The position numbers and the translations under genes were made by a program. The notes beneath the pieces are model-generated. The model worked only from the letters and a program-made list of their open reading frames with translations. It was not told the DNA's origin and searched no databases. Source: Gnomoniopsis sp. IMI 355080 (Eukaryota; Ascomycota; Sordariomycetes; Diaporthales; Gnomoniaceae). From it: a stretch of 64,000 nucleotides of DNA. This document shows, in pieces, positions 54,094 through 64,000 of the stretch; the stretch's first letter is position 1, and each line of letters opens with the position of its first letter. The stretch spans positions 1 through 64,000 of the forward strand of contig JAPEVC010000095.1 in the NCBI GenBank assembly GCA_027946555.1, in the 5' to 3' direction.

Positions 54094-57000
54094 TTATTCG
54101 TCATCAAAGAAACCAGCGTCATCAAAATCGTCCTGCGCAAGCGCGTCATCATCATACGCAGCAGACCTCATCATTGGAGGCGTCTGCGGCGCGTTCTGCT
54201 GTGGCTGATTGCGCAGCGGGCTTTCATTTCTATGAGCTGGCATCTTGCCGGCCTGTCTTGCGCTGAAGGCTTTTGGTCGATTTGCAAGGTCTTGCGGCGT
54301 AAAGCGACGGCCAGTGCTTGAGAACGCTGTGGGCTGCTGGCTTCCCGACGCGCCAGGTGTTTGAGGGCGAAGGCCAGACTGTGGTGGGGTCAGGAGACCG
54401 GAGAGGAAGCTACTTTGCGAAGCTGGGCTGTCCTTCTTCTGGGGAGTAGCATCGGCACCGCTCGCAGCGGACGATGTAATGGCGCCGGTGAAGCTGCCGC
54501 CCTTACGCCAGTTACCCAGGGCAGCGGCGAATGGACCAACAGCCTGGGCGACTCGCGGTGTGGCGTCGCGAAGACTGGCAGCAATATTCGGCAGAGTGAT
54601 AGCCGAGCCACCGTTCATAGCCCTTTCACGCTCCTGCTGCTCCATCTGCAAGTTCGCTTTGAGGCGAATAGCCGCATCGCGCACGCGATCCTGGTCATAG
54701 TCATTCCGACCGAGGGCAGTAATAATGTCCTGAAGATCGGAGTGTCTAACACCGAGCAGCTCGCGCAACCAGATGATCTCGTCGTCGCGCTTGGCGATCT
54801 TGGTTTCAGCCTCAGGGTCCGCGATCTGCTCGAGTGCCTCGATCTTCTGCTCGCGCTCCTGTAATTGTTCTTGAAGGACCATGATGGATTCGCGTAGAGC
54901 CTGCGGCGAGATCTTCTCTGGAAGCTGCATGGCATTAGCAACAGCTTCCGACTGAACTTGCGTCGGCGGTTGCGAAGCGCTGGCAGGTTTCTGTGCAGCA
55001 TAAGATGCAGCCGCAGCCTCTACCACGGGTGGGGAGGTGTAGCCTGAAGTCCTGGCGGCCTGAGCGGCAGCACGAGCAGCCTCCCTGGCAATTTCGAGCT
55101 TCTCCTCGAGGTGAGCAACGCGATCCTGGAGGTGCTCGCACTTGGATGTGGAGATACTGAGTCGCTCGAGCAAATTAGACTCGAGACGTTGGGCATCTTC
55201 CATCGTATTGTTGAGCTGCCTCTCAAAGCGTGCCTGCATGTCTTCCATGTCATCTTGGTGCTTGCGAACGAGCTCATCGACATGGGACTTTGTGTGTTGT
55301 CCCTCAGAGAGCATATCATATTGCGATCTGACAGTATCGGCATCAAGCTTTGTTTGGTCGAGCTGAGCTTGCAGACTGGACACCTGATCCTCGAGCGCCT
55401 CGCGGACAACGTTGACCTGGTGATTCGCTTCCTCAAGTTGGTGCTGCATCGACTCGCGGGCCCGCTGGACCTCGCGAGCCCCAGATTCTCGGGCCTCCTC
55501 AAATTCGGCCTGATAACGCATGGCGGTTTGCTGGAGTTTGTGGTTCTCTGTCCTCATTTCTCCTAGGAGAGCCTCAAGTCGCTTGGCCTCATTGACAGCC
55601 TTCATCCCCTGGCGCTCGCCAGCCTCGAGCCGCTCAAGCTCGACCTCCAGACGCTCACGTGTGCGAGATTCAGCCTGTAATTTAGCATCAAGGACTTCTT
55701 GCCTCGCGAGCAGGGTCTGCTCCTTCTTGACGCGACGACCATTCTCCTCAGCGATCTCGAAGGTAGCGCGCTGCATATCCTCTTGTAAAGACAGAAACTT
55801 AGTCCGCCAGGATTCACGCACGCGTTCGTTCTCATTCAGCTGAGTACCGAGAGTGTCGATGAGCAAGTGCAGCTGTTTGTTCTCGCCCAGGGCAGCATGT
55901 AAGTCGTCGCCCTGGCGTCCATATAACTCGGTAGTTCGCTCCGAGTCCAGTCTCCAGCGATTAGCTTCCTGGCGAAGATCGCGCGCATCTTCCTCAGCAA
56001 TGTTGACACGGGTTTCAAGGTCAGCCTTGTCCCTTGTGAGGTTGTTCACAGACGCTTCAAGCAGAGCCAAGCGCATGGTATTTCTGCTGTTGGTAGCATC
56101 GTAGATCTTGAGTCTTTCTTCCTTCTCCTCAAGGATTTCACGCAGGCGAATCTCCTCTTCAGATGAGATGCGAAGAAGGCGTTGAATCTCGGCAAGTCTG
56201 TCCTCAGCCGCCCTCCTAAGTTGGACCTCAGACTCACCAATGTCCTCTTGGTTTCTCAACCTGTCCTCGAGTTCAACTACACGCTGATCGTATAAGCTGC
56301 GGTTGGTTATTTCCGTCTCAAGCCGAGTCTCAGCCATGTGTAATTGTCGCTCGAGTTCAGCGGCCCGATCGTCAGCAATTCTCCTTGTTGAGATTTCGGT
56401 TGCGTTCTTTGCCTCCTCGAGACGGAGACGCTGCTCTAGATCAGCGTAGCGGGTTGACAGCTCATTATATTTCTCAGCCAGCTCTTCTGAGTTATCGATA
56501 GATTTAGGATCAACCATTGGCTGTGTTGTGCTGGAAGGTAAGCGACTCGCAATCGCTTCCTCGACAACATTGCGGAGATCCTCGCCTCTGAAGTCTAGGT
56601 GCAGCGCTCCGTTGAATTGCTGCTTCATGTCTTCCACGGCTTGGAAGATAGATGCCAACGCGTCGGAAGAAGGTGCGTCCATTCCAACACCAGGTGGTAG
56701 CGGAGGAAGAGGGGCATTGTTGCGCTGTTGAGAATTCAACGCTTCGGCGACAGCAGCCCTGATTTGCTCCAACCGTCTATCTTTGCGAGGACTCATTGAG
56801 CGGCGTGGAGGGGGTCCGTCATCATCTTCATCATCGGCATCGCTCTCCTGAATTTCGGCAGACACACTGCGGCGTTCACGACGGCTCGGTGGCGTACGAT
56901 CATTAAGCGTTGCCAAAGCTTTCTGTATACCGTTCAGAGTCTGCTGCAAGGAGCCGAAGCGGTGTTCCAGGACGCCGTCAACCAGGTCATTAACCCGACC

Positions 57001-60000
57001 GTCAAAGAATCCAGCCCTGTGCTCCAGCTTGAGTTGCTCCTCATCCGAGAAAGCCCCTTCCCAGTCGTCACTAGCGGCCTGGCTCTGGCTCGAGTTGAGA
57101 TGGGACAATTGTGCGCTCAAGGGAGGATCAACAAAGGGATCTTCCAGCTCGGTAGTTTGCAAGGGCGGTTGAACACCTATCGGAAGATGGTAATGTCTTG
57201 GAGTCGGGCTTGGAGCATCATGCCGTAGGCGTGGGTGCACATGCTTGGGTGATTCGCCAGGCGCAGAAATGGTGCCGGGAATCGGAATCGGCCGCGCAGG
57301 ACTTGGCTGGTGCCACGTCGCGTCGATTATTTTATTGACACCCATTGCAGGATCCTCGTTGATGTGGCGCATAACCTCATCGATCTCCTCGAAAGTCGGC
57401 TCCCTGAGTTCTCGATCCTCGTCATAGGGAACGTTTGACGGGCTGGCAGGTTGTGACACAGTTCCCTGAGTGTCCTCCAAGTCTTCCAACTCTTCCTCGG
57501 CGGTCACGGAAGAGATCACCGCTTCTTGAGTCTCGACCTCAGACAATGGTGTGGAAGGAGACCTAGCATACTTGGAAGCAGATAACCCCTTGATTGGCGA
57601 AGGCGAGGGACTGAGAGCAGCGAATCTGCTAGCCATGAGACCCCTCTTTTCAGGAGAAGGCGAAGGCACAAACCTTGACGGGTCAAAGCTGTGATCCTTT
57701 GTGCCCTCTGAACTGACTGGAGATGGCTCCATGTCGACAGGCAGCTGGGGGAACTCCTCGGTGGCCTCGTTTACGGGACTAAATGCAGACTGCTTTGCAG
57801 ATTCTAAAGCAGGTTCCTCAAAATGTCCTGGAACTGGCGTATCCTCCTTGTCATCATCACGAGACGCGATGGAAGTACCAGGCGTGAATGGCTTCGCTGT
57901 AGCCGATGGAGACTTTGTGTGGCCTGAGGCGAAGAAGTCCTCTCCAAATGGTCGGGCAGAGTTGAAGTCTGAAATCTCGGTCTCTGACCGCAAGGTGACA
58001 GGAGCCCAGTGCATCGTGCCCTGATCGAGAGCAGACGTATCTGTAGAGTCGGAGACGATAGTCGAAGATAGCGCTGTTTCAGGGCCAGGTCGCTCATCAT
58101 CTGCATCTTTGTCGACCATTTCATCTTGCTCGACGGATGCGACACGCTCTACTGGCTGGTCCGCAAATCGAACCTCTTCATCCATCTCTCTACTAGCCCC
58201 TCTGACTCGTTTTGGTCTAGAGTCATCTGTAATGCGACCATTCTCATCCTCGACAGTAGGATGGTCCTCCCTATCCGACGTGCGACTAGATGGTCGGACA
58301 ATCGGAATAGCCTTGGATGTTTTCGGAGGCTTAATGATAGCCGGCTGAGTCAGATCAATACTGCCGAAGATTGACGGCATCCGCCCACTCTCACTACCCG
58401 ACAATATTGGCGACGTGACGGAGCCAGATACTGATGAGCTCAACGGAACGAAGGCCGGAGCATCTGGCCTGAACGTTGGAGCTCCAGCAGCAGAGAAACT
58501 AAATTCGCTCGAGCCAGGCGAGAAAACAGGGGCATTGACGTTGATTCTGCTTGTGTTAGACTGAACTGATTCTGGAGCCTTGGGTGCAGGCGCGAAAACC
58601 CCTTCGAAGACAGCAGGTTGAAAGGTATTGCTACCAAAGTTGAATTGCCCTGGTTGGAATGTGCTGGTTGGCTGGAAATTGCTCGTCGGGTTGAATTTGA
58701 ATTCGGGCGCCGCAACGTTGAATTTTGATGTAGGCGGTGGCTTGCCTTCAAGGCTTGGCCGGCGAGAAGTCGACTGGACATCCTTCCACGGGTTGCTGAA
58801 AGTCCGATCATGCATTCCAGGGAACTTGTCATGGGCAGGTGTGCCAAGGTTGCTTGGATTCGTCTCAATTTCTTCACCTGCTTTGTCATCCTGTATAGTA
58901 TTGAGCCTATTGAGCCCACCTGCACTTGAGCTTTCCCGCATGTCTTCTTCGCCAAAGTACTTTTGGGTGAGCGAGTGTCCCCTACTATGGGGTCGAGGGT
59001 GATGCAAGACAAGGTCGTCGTCGATGGTGTTCTCGAATTGCGGTGTTTGGGGCGCAAGATCCTGGAACGGTTTCTGTATCTTATCGTCCTCATTATGCGG
59101 GCTATAGTCTTGGTCATGCTCAAGCTGGGACCGGAACTGCTCCTCCAAATGATATTCGGCTTCATCGATTTCTCTCTGAAGGCTATCACTCGAGTTGTGG
59201 CGAACCTGCGGGCCTGGCTCGGGTGTCTTTGAGGCGCTTTTGGGATGCTCCTCCTCCTCTTCTTCACGCACTTCCTGCAATTGGGGCGTCGACCGAGTGG
59301 GAGGCATGAATTGCTGGTGCGGAAGCTGAGGGAATTGTAGCGATTGGTGACGTTGGTGCTGAAGAGGAGGCTGAAAGGCACCCTGACCAAAAGGAGATGT
59401 CGAAAGCGATGGTGAGACGCGGTGCATTCCCTGCTGTTGAAACAATACGTCTCGAGGAGAGGGTTGCGGCTGCGGTGGTATAAAACCAAACGGAGACTGA
59501 TTTGGCATCGAAGTCGGCGGCTGTTGCTGCGGATTGAAACCTCCACCAAACGAAGTTGGGGATGCAACAGCATTGAGACCGCCTGGAGTCGGCTGTCCAG
59601 GGAAGGGGAATTGCTGCAGTCCTTGGCTTGAGGTAGACGACGTCGGAATGGGCGGCGAGAATGGCAATGGAGGATATTGCGTGATTGTGGCCCGCCGACT
59701 GAGAGGTTGTTGTGAGGGATTAGGAGATATAGTTGAAGCTGGAGGAGGCGTTGGCTCTTCGTCCGCGAGTGAGACACCGAGTGCTCTGAGCTTGGCCTCT
59801 GTCAACTCATCCACATATCTCTTCCAGGCTGTATGGACGGTTAGCATGCGAATGCTCATTTAGAAGTTTGGATAACTTGCCATCAATATCGGGGAGCGTG
59901 ACTTTGAACCTGCGCTCTGCCCATTCTCTCCTTGTCTCTTCAACGTCTGGCCACTCGTCCCTGCTCCTCGAATAGTGTTCTACAGGGAGTGCTGCATGCT

Positions 60001-61617
60001 CGTCAGGGCCTACAGGCTCGTTCAAATCGAATCCGCGGGTATCGTATCCCAGCTCCTCCCATTCTCTGAACATATTGGCCACTTGGTGCTCCTTCATTAG
60101 ACTTGGCCTTCCACCAGGTCGACCCCAATCATCATCCCTGGGCAGCAGAACCATGATACTCTTGCCACGCCAAGGCACCCGCTTCTTAACTCGGGGCGTA
60201 TGCGACAGCTCTTTCTTGGGTGCTTCCCGCGTCGGTGTCACTGGGGCCTTTGGTTCTGTCTTTTGCGTCTCTACCGAGCCAATCTGTCCGCCCGTCGATC
60301 CATCGGGAGTCGCCAGGGGATGATCAGTGGTCACGACCAAGCCGCTGTTTTTGCCAAGCTGAGAGCGCTCTGGACTGCCGAAATTCGCCATGGCGGCACC
60401 TATTGAACTCCGCGACCGATCCATGGTGCTCTGCTTGAGAGTCTCGGTACTGGATCGTGCCCTTGGATGTGGTGGCCTGGACGACTGCCGAGATGCGACG
60501 CGACTAGGATTGGCTTTCGGAGTAACAAGGTCCTTGTCTTCTAGCCAGGCTGCCTCGTCTCCGGCTTGTGAGCCGCTCAATGAAGAGTGCTCACTTTCCG
60601 AACCGTCACTGAGCCAATGACGAGGTTCGACGTTAACGTCTGCAGCGGTGTGTTGACGAATCCAGTCCTCGGTCAGGCCGCGAGCAGGAGCAAGTCTCCT
60701 GGCGCGATTGACAAGAATAGCGGCCAGCGAGGACCCCTGCTGTTCGTCGGGAGGGACTGTCAAATACGGCGCAGGACGCAGAAAAGGCGTGTCGAGCTCA
60801 AGACGATGGAAAGGCGAGCCGTCGGATGGCTCACTGCCGGACCCTGGAGCACGAAAATTGGCGGCTTCGGACTGAGGGTACGGGCTGCCCCAGCTTGCCC
60901 TGACGAATGGGCGTTCGTCGCCGCTGTCGGCGCGGGGCGCTGGTGGCGTCCTCAGCAATTCTCGAGCGCGCTTGGGCAGCGGCGGCGCTTGCAGGTGAGC
61001 AACGAAGGGAGAGGATGTCGCGTCGTCGTCGGCGGTAGAAGCTGTCGATAGGGCCGGAGAAGCAGGAGATCGCAGACCGTCCTGTGCGGGAGCACGAGGA
61101 GGATTGGGTGGTGACGAGACTTGCGAAGAAGACGTGGTTGCGGGGACCTGGACGTAACATATACACAGTGAGTGGGTCGTCTAGACGAGAAGATGGAAAC
61201 AATTTCTGGCTCGGCAGTCCCAAGGGCAAAAAAGAAGAAAAAAAGATGGGGCCCCAGAACGGTAGGATGCTAGGGAGGTCTTACCACAGTGAGATCAGCG
61301 CAGACGATGTCGAAGTCGTCTGCGGCTGAATCTCTTAGAGTATCTTTATCGCCGTCGCGTCGTCGCCGATGCCCAGAGTCGATGTTGCTGGACGAAAAAG
61401 ACCCCCTTTTCGAATTCAAAGAAGCAGAGGGAGTGGAGAAATTTTGTAGTGCTGGGCCAGGATGATCGCGTCGCGTATTAGAAGATCGAGTAGTACTACT
61501 ACAAGTAGTATCCGGCTGACCGGGGCCAAGCTGGGACGACCTTGGTGCGTGTGTCTGCTCGGTCAAGGGTGGGCGATAGGTCAGATCGGGCTGATGGGTT
61601 GACGTCGCAGCTCCCAC
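54094..61617 (-). CDS. giant coiled-coil protein of about 2,440 residues, 5' end unresolved
   Basis: Three minus-strand exons are clear: 61617-61285, 61147-59881 and 59828-54094, giving about 2,444 codons. No ATG opens the first one (the frame extends upstream to 61665 without Met), so a further 5' exon with the start is expected, probably near 61.7-61.9 kb. The first intron (137 nt) starts GTAAGA. The second (52 nt) starts GCAAGT, has the branch GCTAAC and ends CAG. The N-terminal 900 residues are disordered and Ser/Pro-rich, with RVPWRGKSIMVLLPRDDDWG as the one conserved-looking block. A Gln/Pro-rich stretch and an F-x-F/FNFG-type region (genomic about 58.4-58.7 kb) follow. Residues encoded at about 56.5-54.7 kb form a long heptad coiled coil rich in Glu, Arg and Leu. 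Such proteins are often mislabelled as myosin heavy chain. A structural or tethering role is inference. Confidence 0.8.
59829..59880 (-). other. probable GC-AG intron in the coiled-coil gene
   Basis: The frame shift between the two large exons is resolved only by a 52-nt intron that starts GCAAGT and ends ATACAG. It has a GCTAAC branch site about 12 nt before the acceptor. It joins LPDID to AWKRYVDE. No GT in the neighbourhood gives the required phase 1. Confidence 0.75.
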
Positions 61618-63086
61618 ACAGGCAAGACGGGCCGAAATGGGAATAGAAGTGAAGGAAGTGAATAATTAAAATCAAATCGAACCAACAGGAAGAGTCATCA
61701 GAAAAGAAATTGAGAGAGACCGAGCAGCGGTGGCCAGTTCGAGGTCAGGGAGCGTGTAGTGCCAGTGTGCCAGTTTCAACCTTCAAGCGATCGATGCCGA
61801 GGACGCAACAGACGTGGACGAGAACCAAGTTACCAACTCCCGACTTGTCGAGACCATCGAATCGGTTCGCTGGCAGATGCGTGGTCTTCGTCGTTGGGCT
61901 CGAGCCGCCTGCAGGTGTTGAATCAAATGAACCGAATCGTGAGTCGGGGTTTGCGTCGGAACCTCAGACACCAGACGATCGTAATCGAATCAAACCGGCA
62001 AATGACAACTAGAGACCCGTAGCCGCAGGATTCCCAGTGACGGTGCCGGGTGTGTGGGGAATCGGAAGTAAAATGAGGCGTGAGAGGAAGACGAAGGGAA
62101 ACAAACTGTGAGATGCAGAGTCGCGTTGGATTAATTCCACTCAAGAGTAATTACATCGCCCAGCAAAGAGCCTGGTCCATCTGTGCCTGTCATTTTTGAA
62201 CACGCTTTCTCTGAACTGCAGGGTACCGTGCTCGCATCTTCTACAAGGTACAGTACCTAATAGGCTGCTGGGTATCAGTATGTAAGCATATAAGGTAGTA
62301 CTAATAATGCATCTGCATTGGCTTGGCCGTGACACAACAAAAGCTATCTGCAGTTCGTTCGTCCCACGGATAGGAAAATGCTAAGGGGTACTTCCATCTA
62401 GGCACGCATTGCATACATTGAAAAGGTACTTGGGCATCCCTCATCCACCTTCTCTAATCCATTTGAAAGCTCTCCCCAGATTTCTGCCCGGCACGTGCGA
62501 CAGTACACTCTCAGCTTGCTTTTGTTTTTCGTGACGTCTGCATGGAATGAAAGAGATATTTTATGGAGCTCCCAACGTCCAGCATTCATCATGCACACCA
62601 TGCTCCTGCTCAGAAAGGGCAGGAAATGTCTGGTGTCCATTACTGCCTTTTCCACTCTTTAAATGAGCTCTTGACAGCTGGTCGCGCTACTCTCGAAGCT
62701 ATACCAAACTTGGGCGACGCGTCGAGCCCTTTGAACGGAAACTAAAATGAGCTTACAAGGGTTTTCCTCATTCCCGTAGTTTGCCGGCCCGCTGATGAAC
62801 GGTGCTTTTCCTAGTGGTAATCGCGCCCAAACAAAGCTAGCTGACGCAGCTCGATTAGCAGAGCACATCGCACTCGCGGGCAGCGGCTGACAATCGGTCC
62901 GCTGGTTGGGGGCTTACTTCAGAAAGGAGCAGAACAATACAAGGTCTACTCTGTATGAACATGAAGCCTGCTCTACAATTCTGGGAGTACCGCTGTCCAA
63001 GAGCGGATACCCTTTTATGTCGTTCTTGGCTCTGTGGGAGACTATCTGTATCGGTTTCTACCATGACCCCTGGACAAATATTTTTA
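61618..63086. other. intergenic, may contain the start exon of the coiled-coil gene
   Basis: About 1.47 kb. The minus strand near 61.7-61.9 kb should hold the missing first exon and 5' UTR of the coiled-coil gene. Candidate ATGs lie near 61857 and 61702, but I could not prove a splice from either. The part from 62.1 to 63.0 kb shows nothing recognisable. Confidence 0.5.
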
Positions 63087-64000
63087 TCATGATGGCACCG
63101 TACGAACAGCCAAGTCCTCCGTCTGCGACGTCACGGCACCATCAGCCGGTGCCTTCTTGTCCTCCTTACTCGCCCCAGCTGCCTCTTTCTTGCCACCAGG
63201 GAACATGGTCCCCCGATCTTTCTTTTTCTTCTCCTTGACAACCTTCACCTCGGGCGGATAAGCCTTCTCCGCCAACTCCTTCCACTCGGTGCTGTTGGCA
63301 TACTCCTCACGGATCGGCGCCAACATCTCATTCAGCGCCTTCGACACTGCTGGCTTCAAGATCTGTGGCGTCAGAACGTCGTTCCGGTAGTCGTCGTGCA
63401 TCTGCTTGACATCCGTGTATACAAGTTCCGGCAGCTCATCCCGAGTCCGGTCCACCACAAAGCCCTTTTGGCCCTTGAGTCGTGCCGCAGGTAGGAGCAC
63501 AAACTCCACAAATGAAAGCACGCCGTTGCCCTCGGGGACCTTGGGAACGCACTCGGCCTTCTTGATCTTTTTAACCACCGTCTCGGCATCATCAAGGAGA
63601 TCAATCTTGGAGTTTGGGTCACTGGCCGACATCTTGCCGCCCTGAAGGCCGGGGACCATGGCATTCATGATGTGTGCGCGCTGGCGGTAGCCGAGCTTGG
63701 GCAGCCACTCCTTGGCGGCGGTAAAGAGCTTGCGCTGGTCGACACCGCCGAATTGTACGTCCACATCGAGGTATTGCTCGTCCAGGACCTGAAGAAGAGG
63801 GTAGAGAAGACCTGATAGCGGTGCGTTGCTGGTCTGTTTGACGACCTCGGCACCAGCCTTTTTGGCATCGTGCTCGGAGGTCACAGCAGACAGCTTAAAG
63901 AGGTCCATAGTGTAATCGGATTTGGTTTGGTAGCTGCTGCCGAGGACAAACTTCAGCTTCTTGACGTCCTCCTCGCCGCAGGTCGAATTCAGCATAGCCG
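63087..64000 (-). CDS. cytosolic tyrosyl-tRNA synthetase, C-terminal part (cut by the right edge)
   Basis: The minus-strand frame runs from the right edge to a stop at 63087, giving 304 codons. It charges tRNA-Tyr with tyrosine (class I synthetase). Visible parts are the end of the Rossmann catalytic core (KLKFVLGSSYQ, SEHDAKKAGAEVVKQ) and tyrosine/tRNA elements VDVQFGGVDQRKLF. The class I signature is present as GGKMSASDPNSKIDLL, with the KMSAS loop about 121 residues into the visible part. The anticodon-binding region follows. It ends in a Lys/Ala-rich tail KEKKKKDRGTMFPGGKKEAAG, as in fungal cytosolic enzymes. The first Met in the visible frame (63995) is internal. The HIGH motif and true start lie beyond the window. 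No intron is needed here. Confidence 0.93.
   Translation of the reverse strand, partial: AMLNSTCGEEDVKKLKFVLGSSYQTKSDYTMDLFKLSAVTSEHDAKKAGAEVVKQTSNAPLSGLLYPLLQVLDEQYLDVDVQFGGVDQRKLFTAAKEWLPKLGYRQRAHIMNAMVPGLQGGKMSASDPNSKIDLLDDAETVVKKIKKAECVPKVPEGNGVLSFVEFVLLPAARLKGQKGFVVDRTRDELPELVYTDVKQMHDDYRNDVLTPQILKPAVSKALNEMLAPIREEYANSTEWKELAEKAYPPEVKVVKEKKKKDRGTMFPGGKKEAAGASKEDKKAPADGAVTSQTEDLAVRTVPS

Noticed and set aside
58440..59777. A 445-codon minus-strand open frame
   Set aside because: It is an alternate frame within the coiled-coil gene, Arg/Ser-rich as expected of a shifted reading of Gln/Pro/Ser codons.

Overview
The window looks like a chromosomal piece of a filamentous ascomycete (Pezizomycotina, most likely a Sordariomycete). 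The evidence is dense coding on both strands, genes cut by many short introns (about 50-90 nt, GT-AG with CTRAC-type branch points), fungal versions of housekeeping genes, and a recurrent intergenic palindrome built on CCTAGG/TACCTACC. Class-level placement is inference. I found no operons, CRISPR array, plasmid or phage feature, and I could not support any rRNA or tRNA gene.

Layout, left to right. The left edge cuts a small secreted-protein gene (minus). Then come 6-phosphofructokinase (minus), Mediator subunit Med17 (plus), a small membrane protein (minus), an Old Yellow Enzyme oxidoreductase (minus), a gene-poor 2.6 kb, a hypothetical protein (minus), another gene-poor 3 kb, COX16 (minus) and, head to head with it, an unusual PDI-like ER protein ending in RDEL (plus). 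The nine-exon ATR/Mec1 checkpoint kinase gene follows (20258-27999, plus), and directly downstream lies a PARP-type zinc-finger protein. Next are a hypothetical protein and an amidohydrolase (plus).

From 34.8 to 41.6 kb two secreted glycoside hydrolases lie on the minus strand: a GH35 beta-galactosidase (nine coding exons, one of only 5 nt) and a GH51 alpha-L-arabinofuranosidase. They would act together on arabinogalactan or pectin side chains. A gene-poor 8 kb follows, holding a Mid2-like wall-sensor protein and a few weak candidates. Then come a methyltransferase, two convergent small secreted cysteine-containing proteins, a giant coiled-coil protein of about 2,440 residues whose second intron appears to be GC-AG, and the 3' part of cytosolic tyrosyl-tRNA synthetase, cut by the right edge.

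Splice sites were placed by hand from phase, family continuity and branch sites. Wherever several exons are given, all phases are consistent. The most notable observations are the PDI-like gene with an altered redox site, lost second catalytic domain and a possible exon-skipping form; the 5-nt microexon; the GC-AG intron; the dispersed palindromes, one a perfect 26-bp palindrome; and the neighbouring ATR kinase and PARP-finger genes. I did not see a clearly new multi-gene system.
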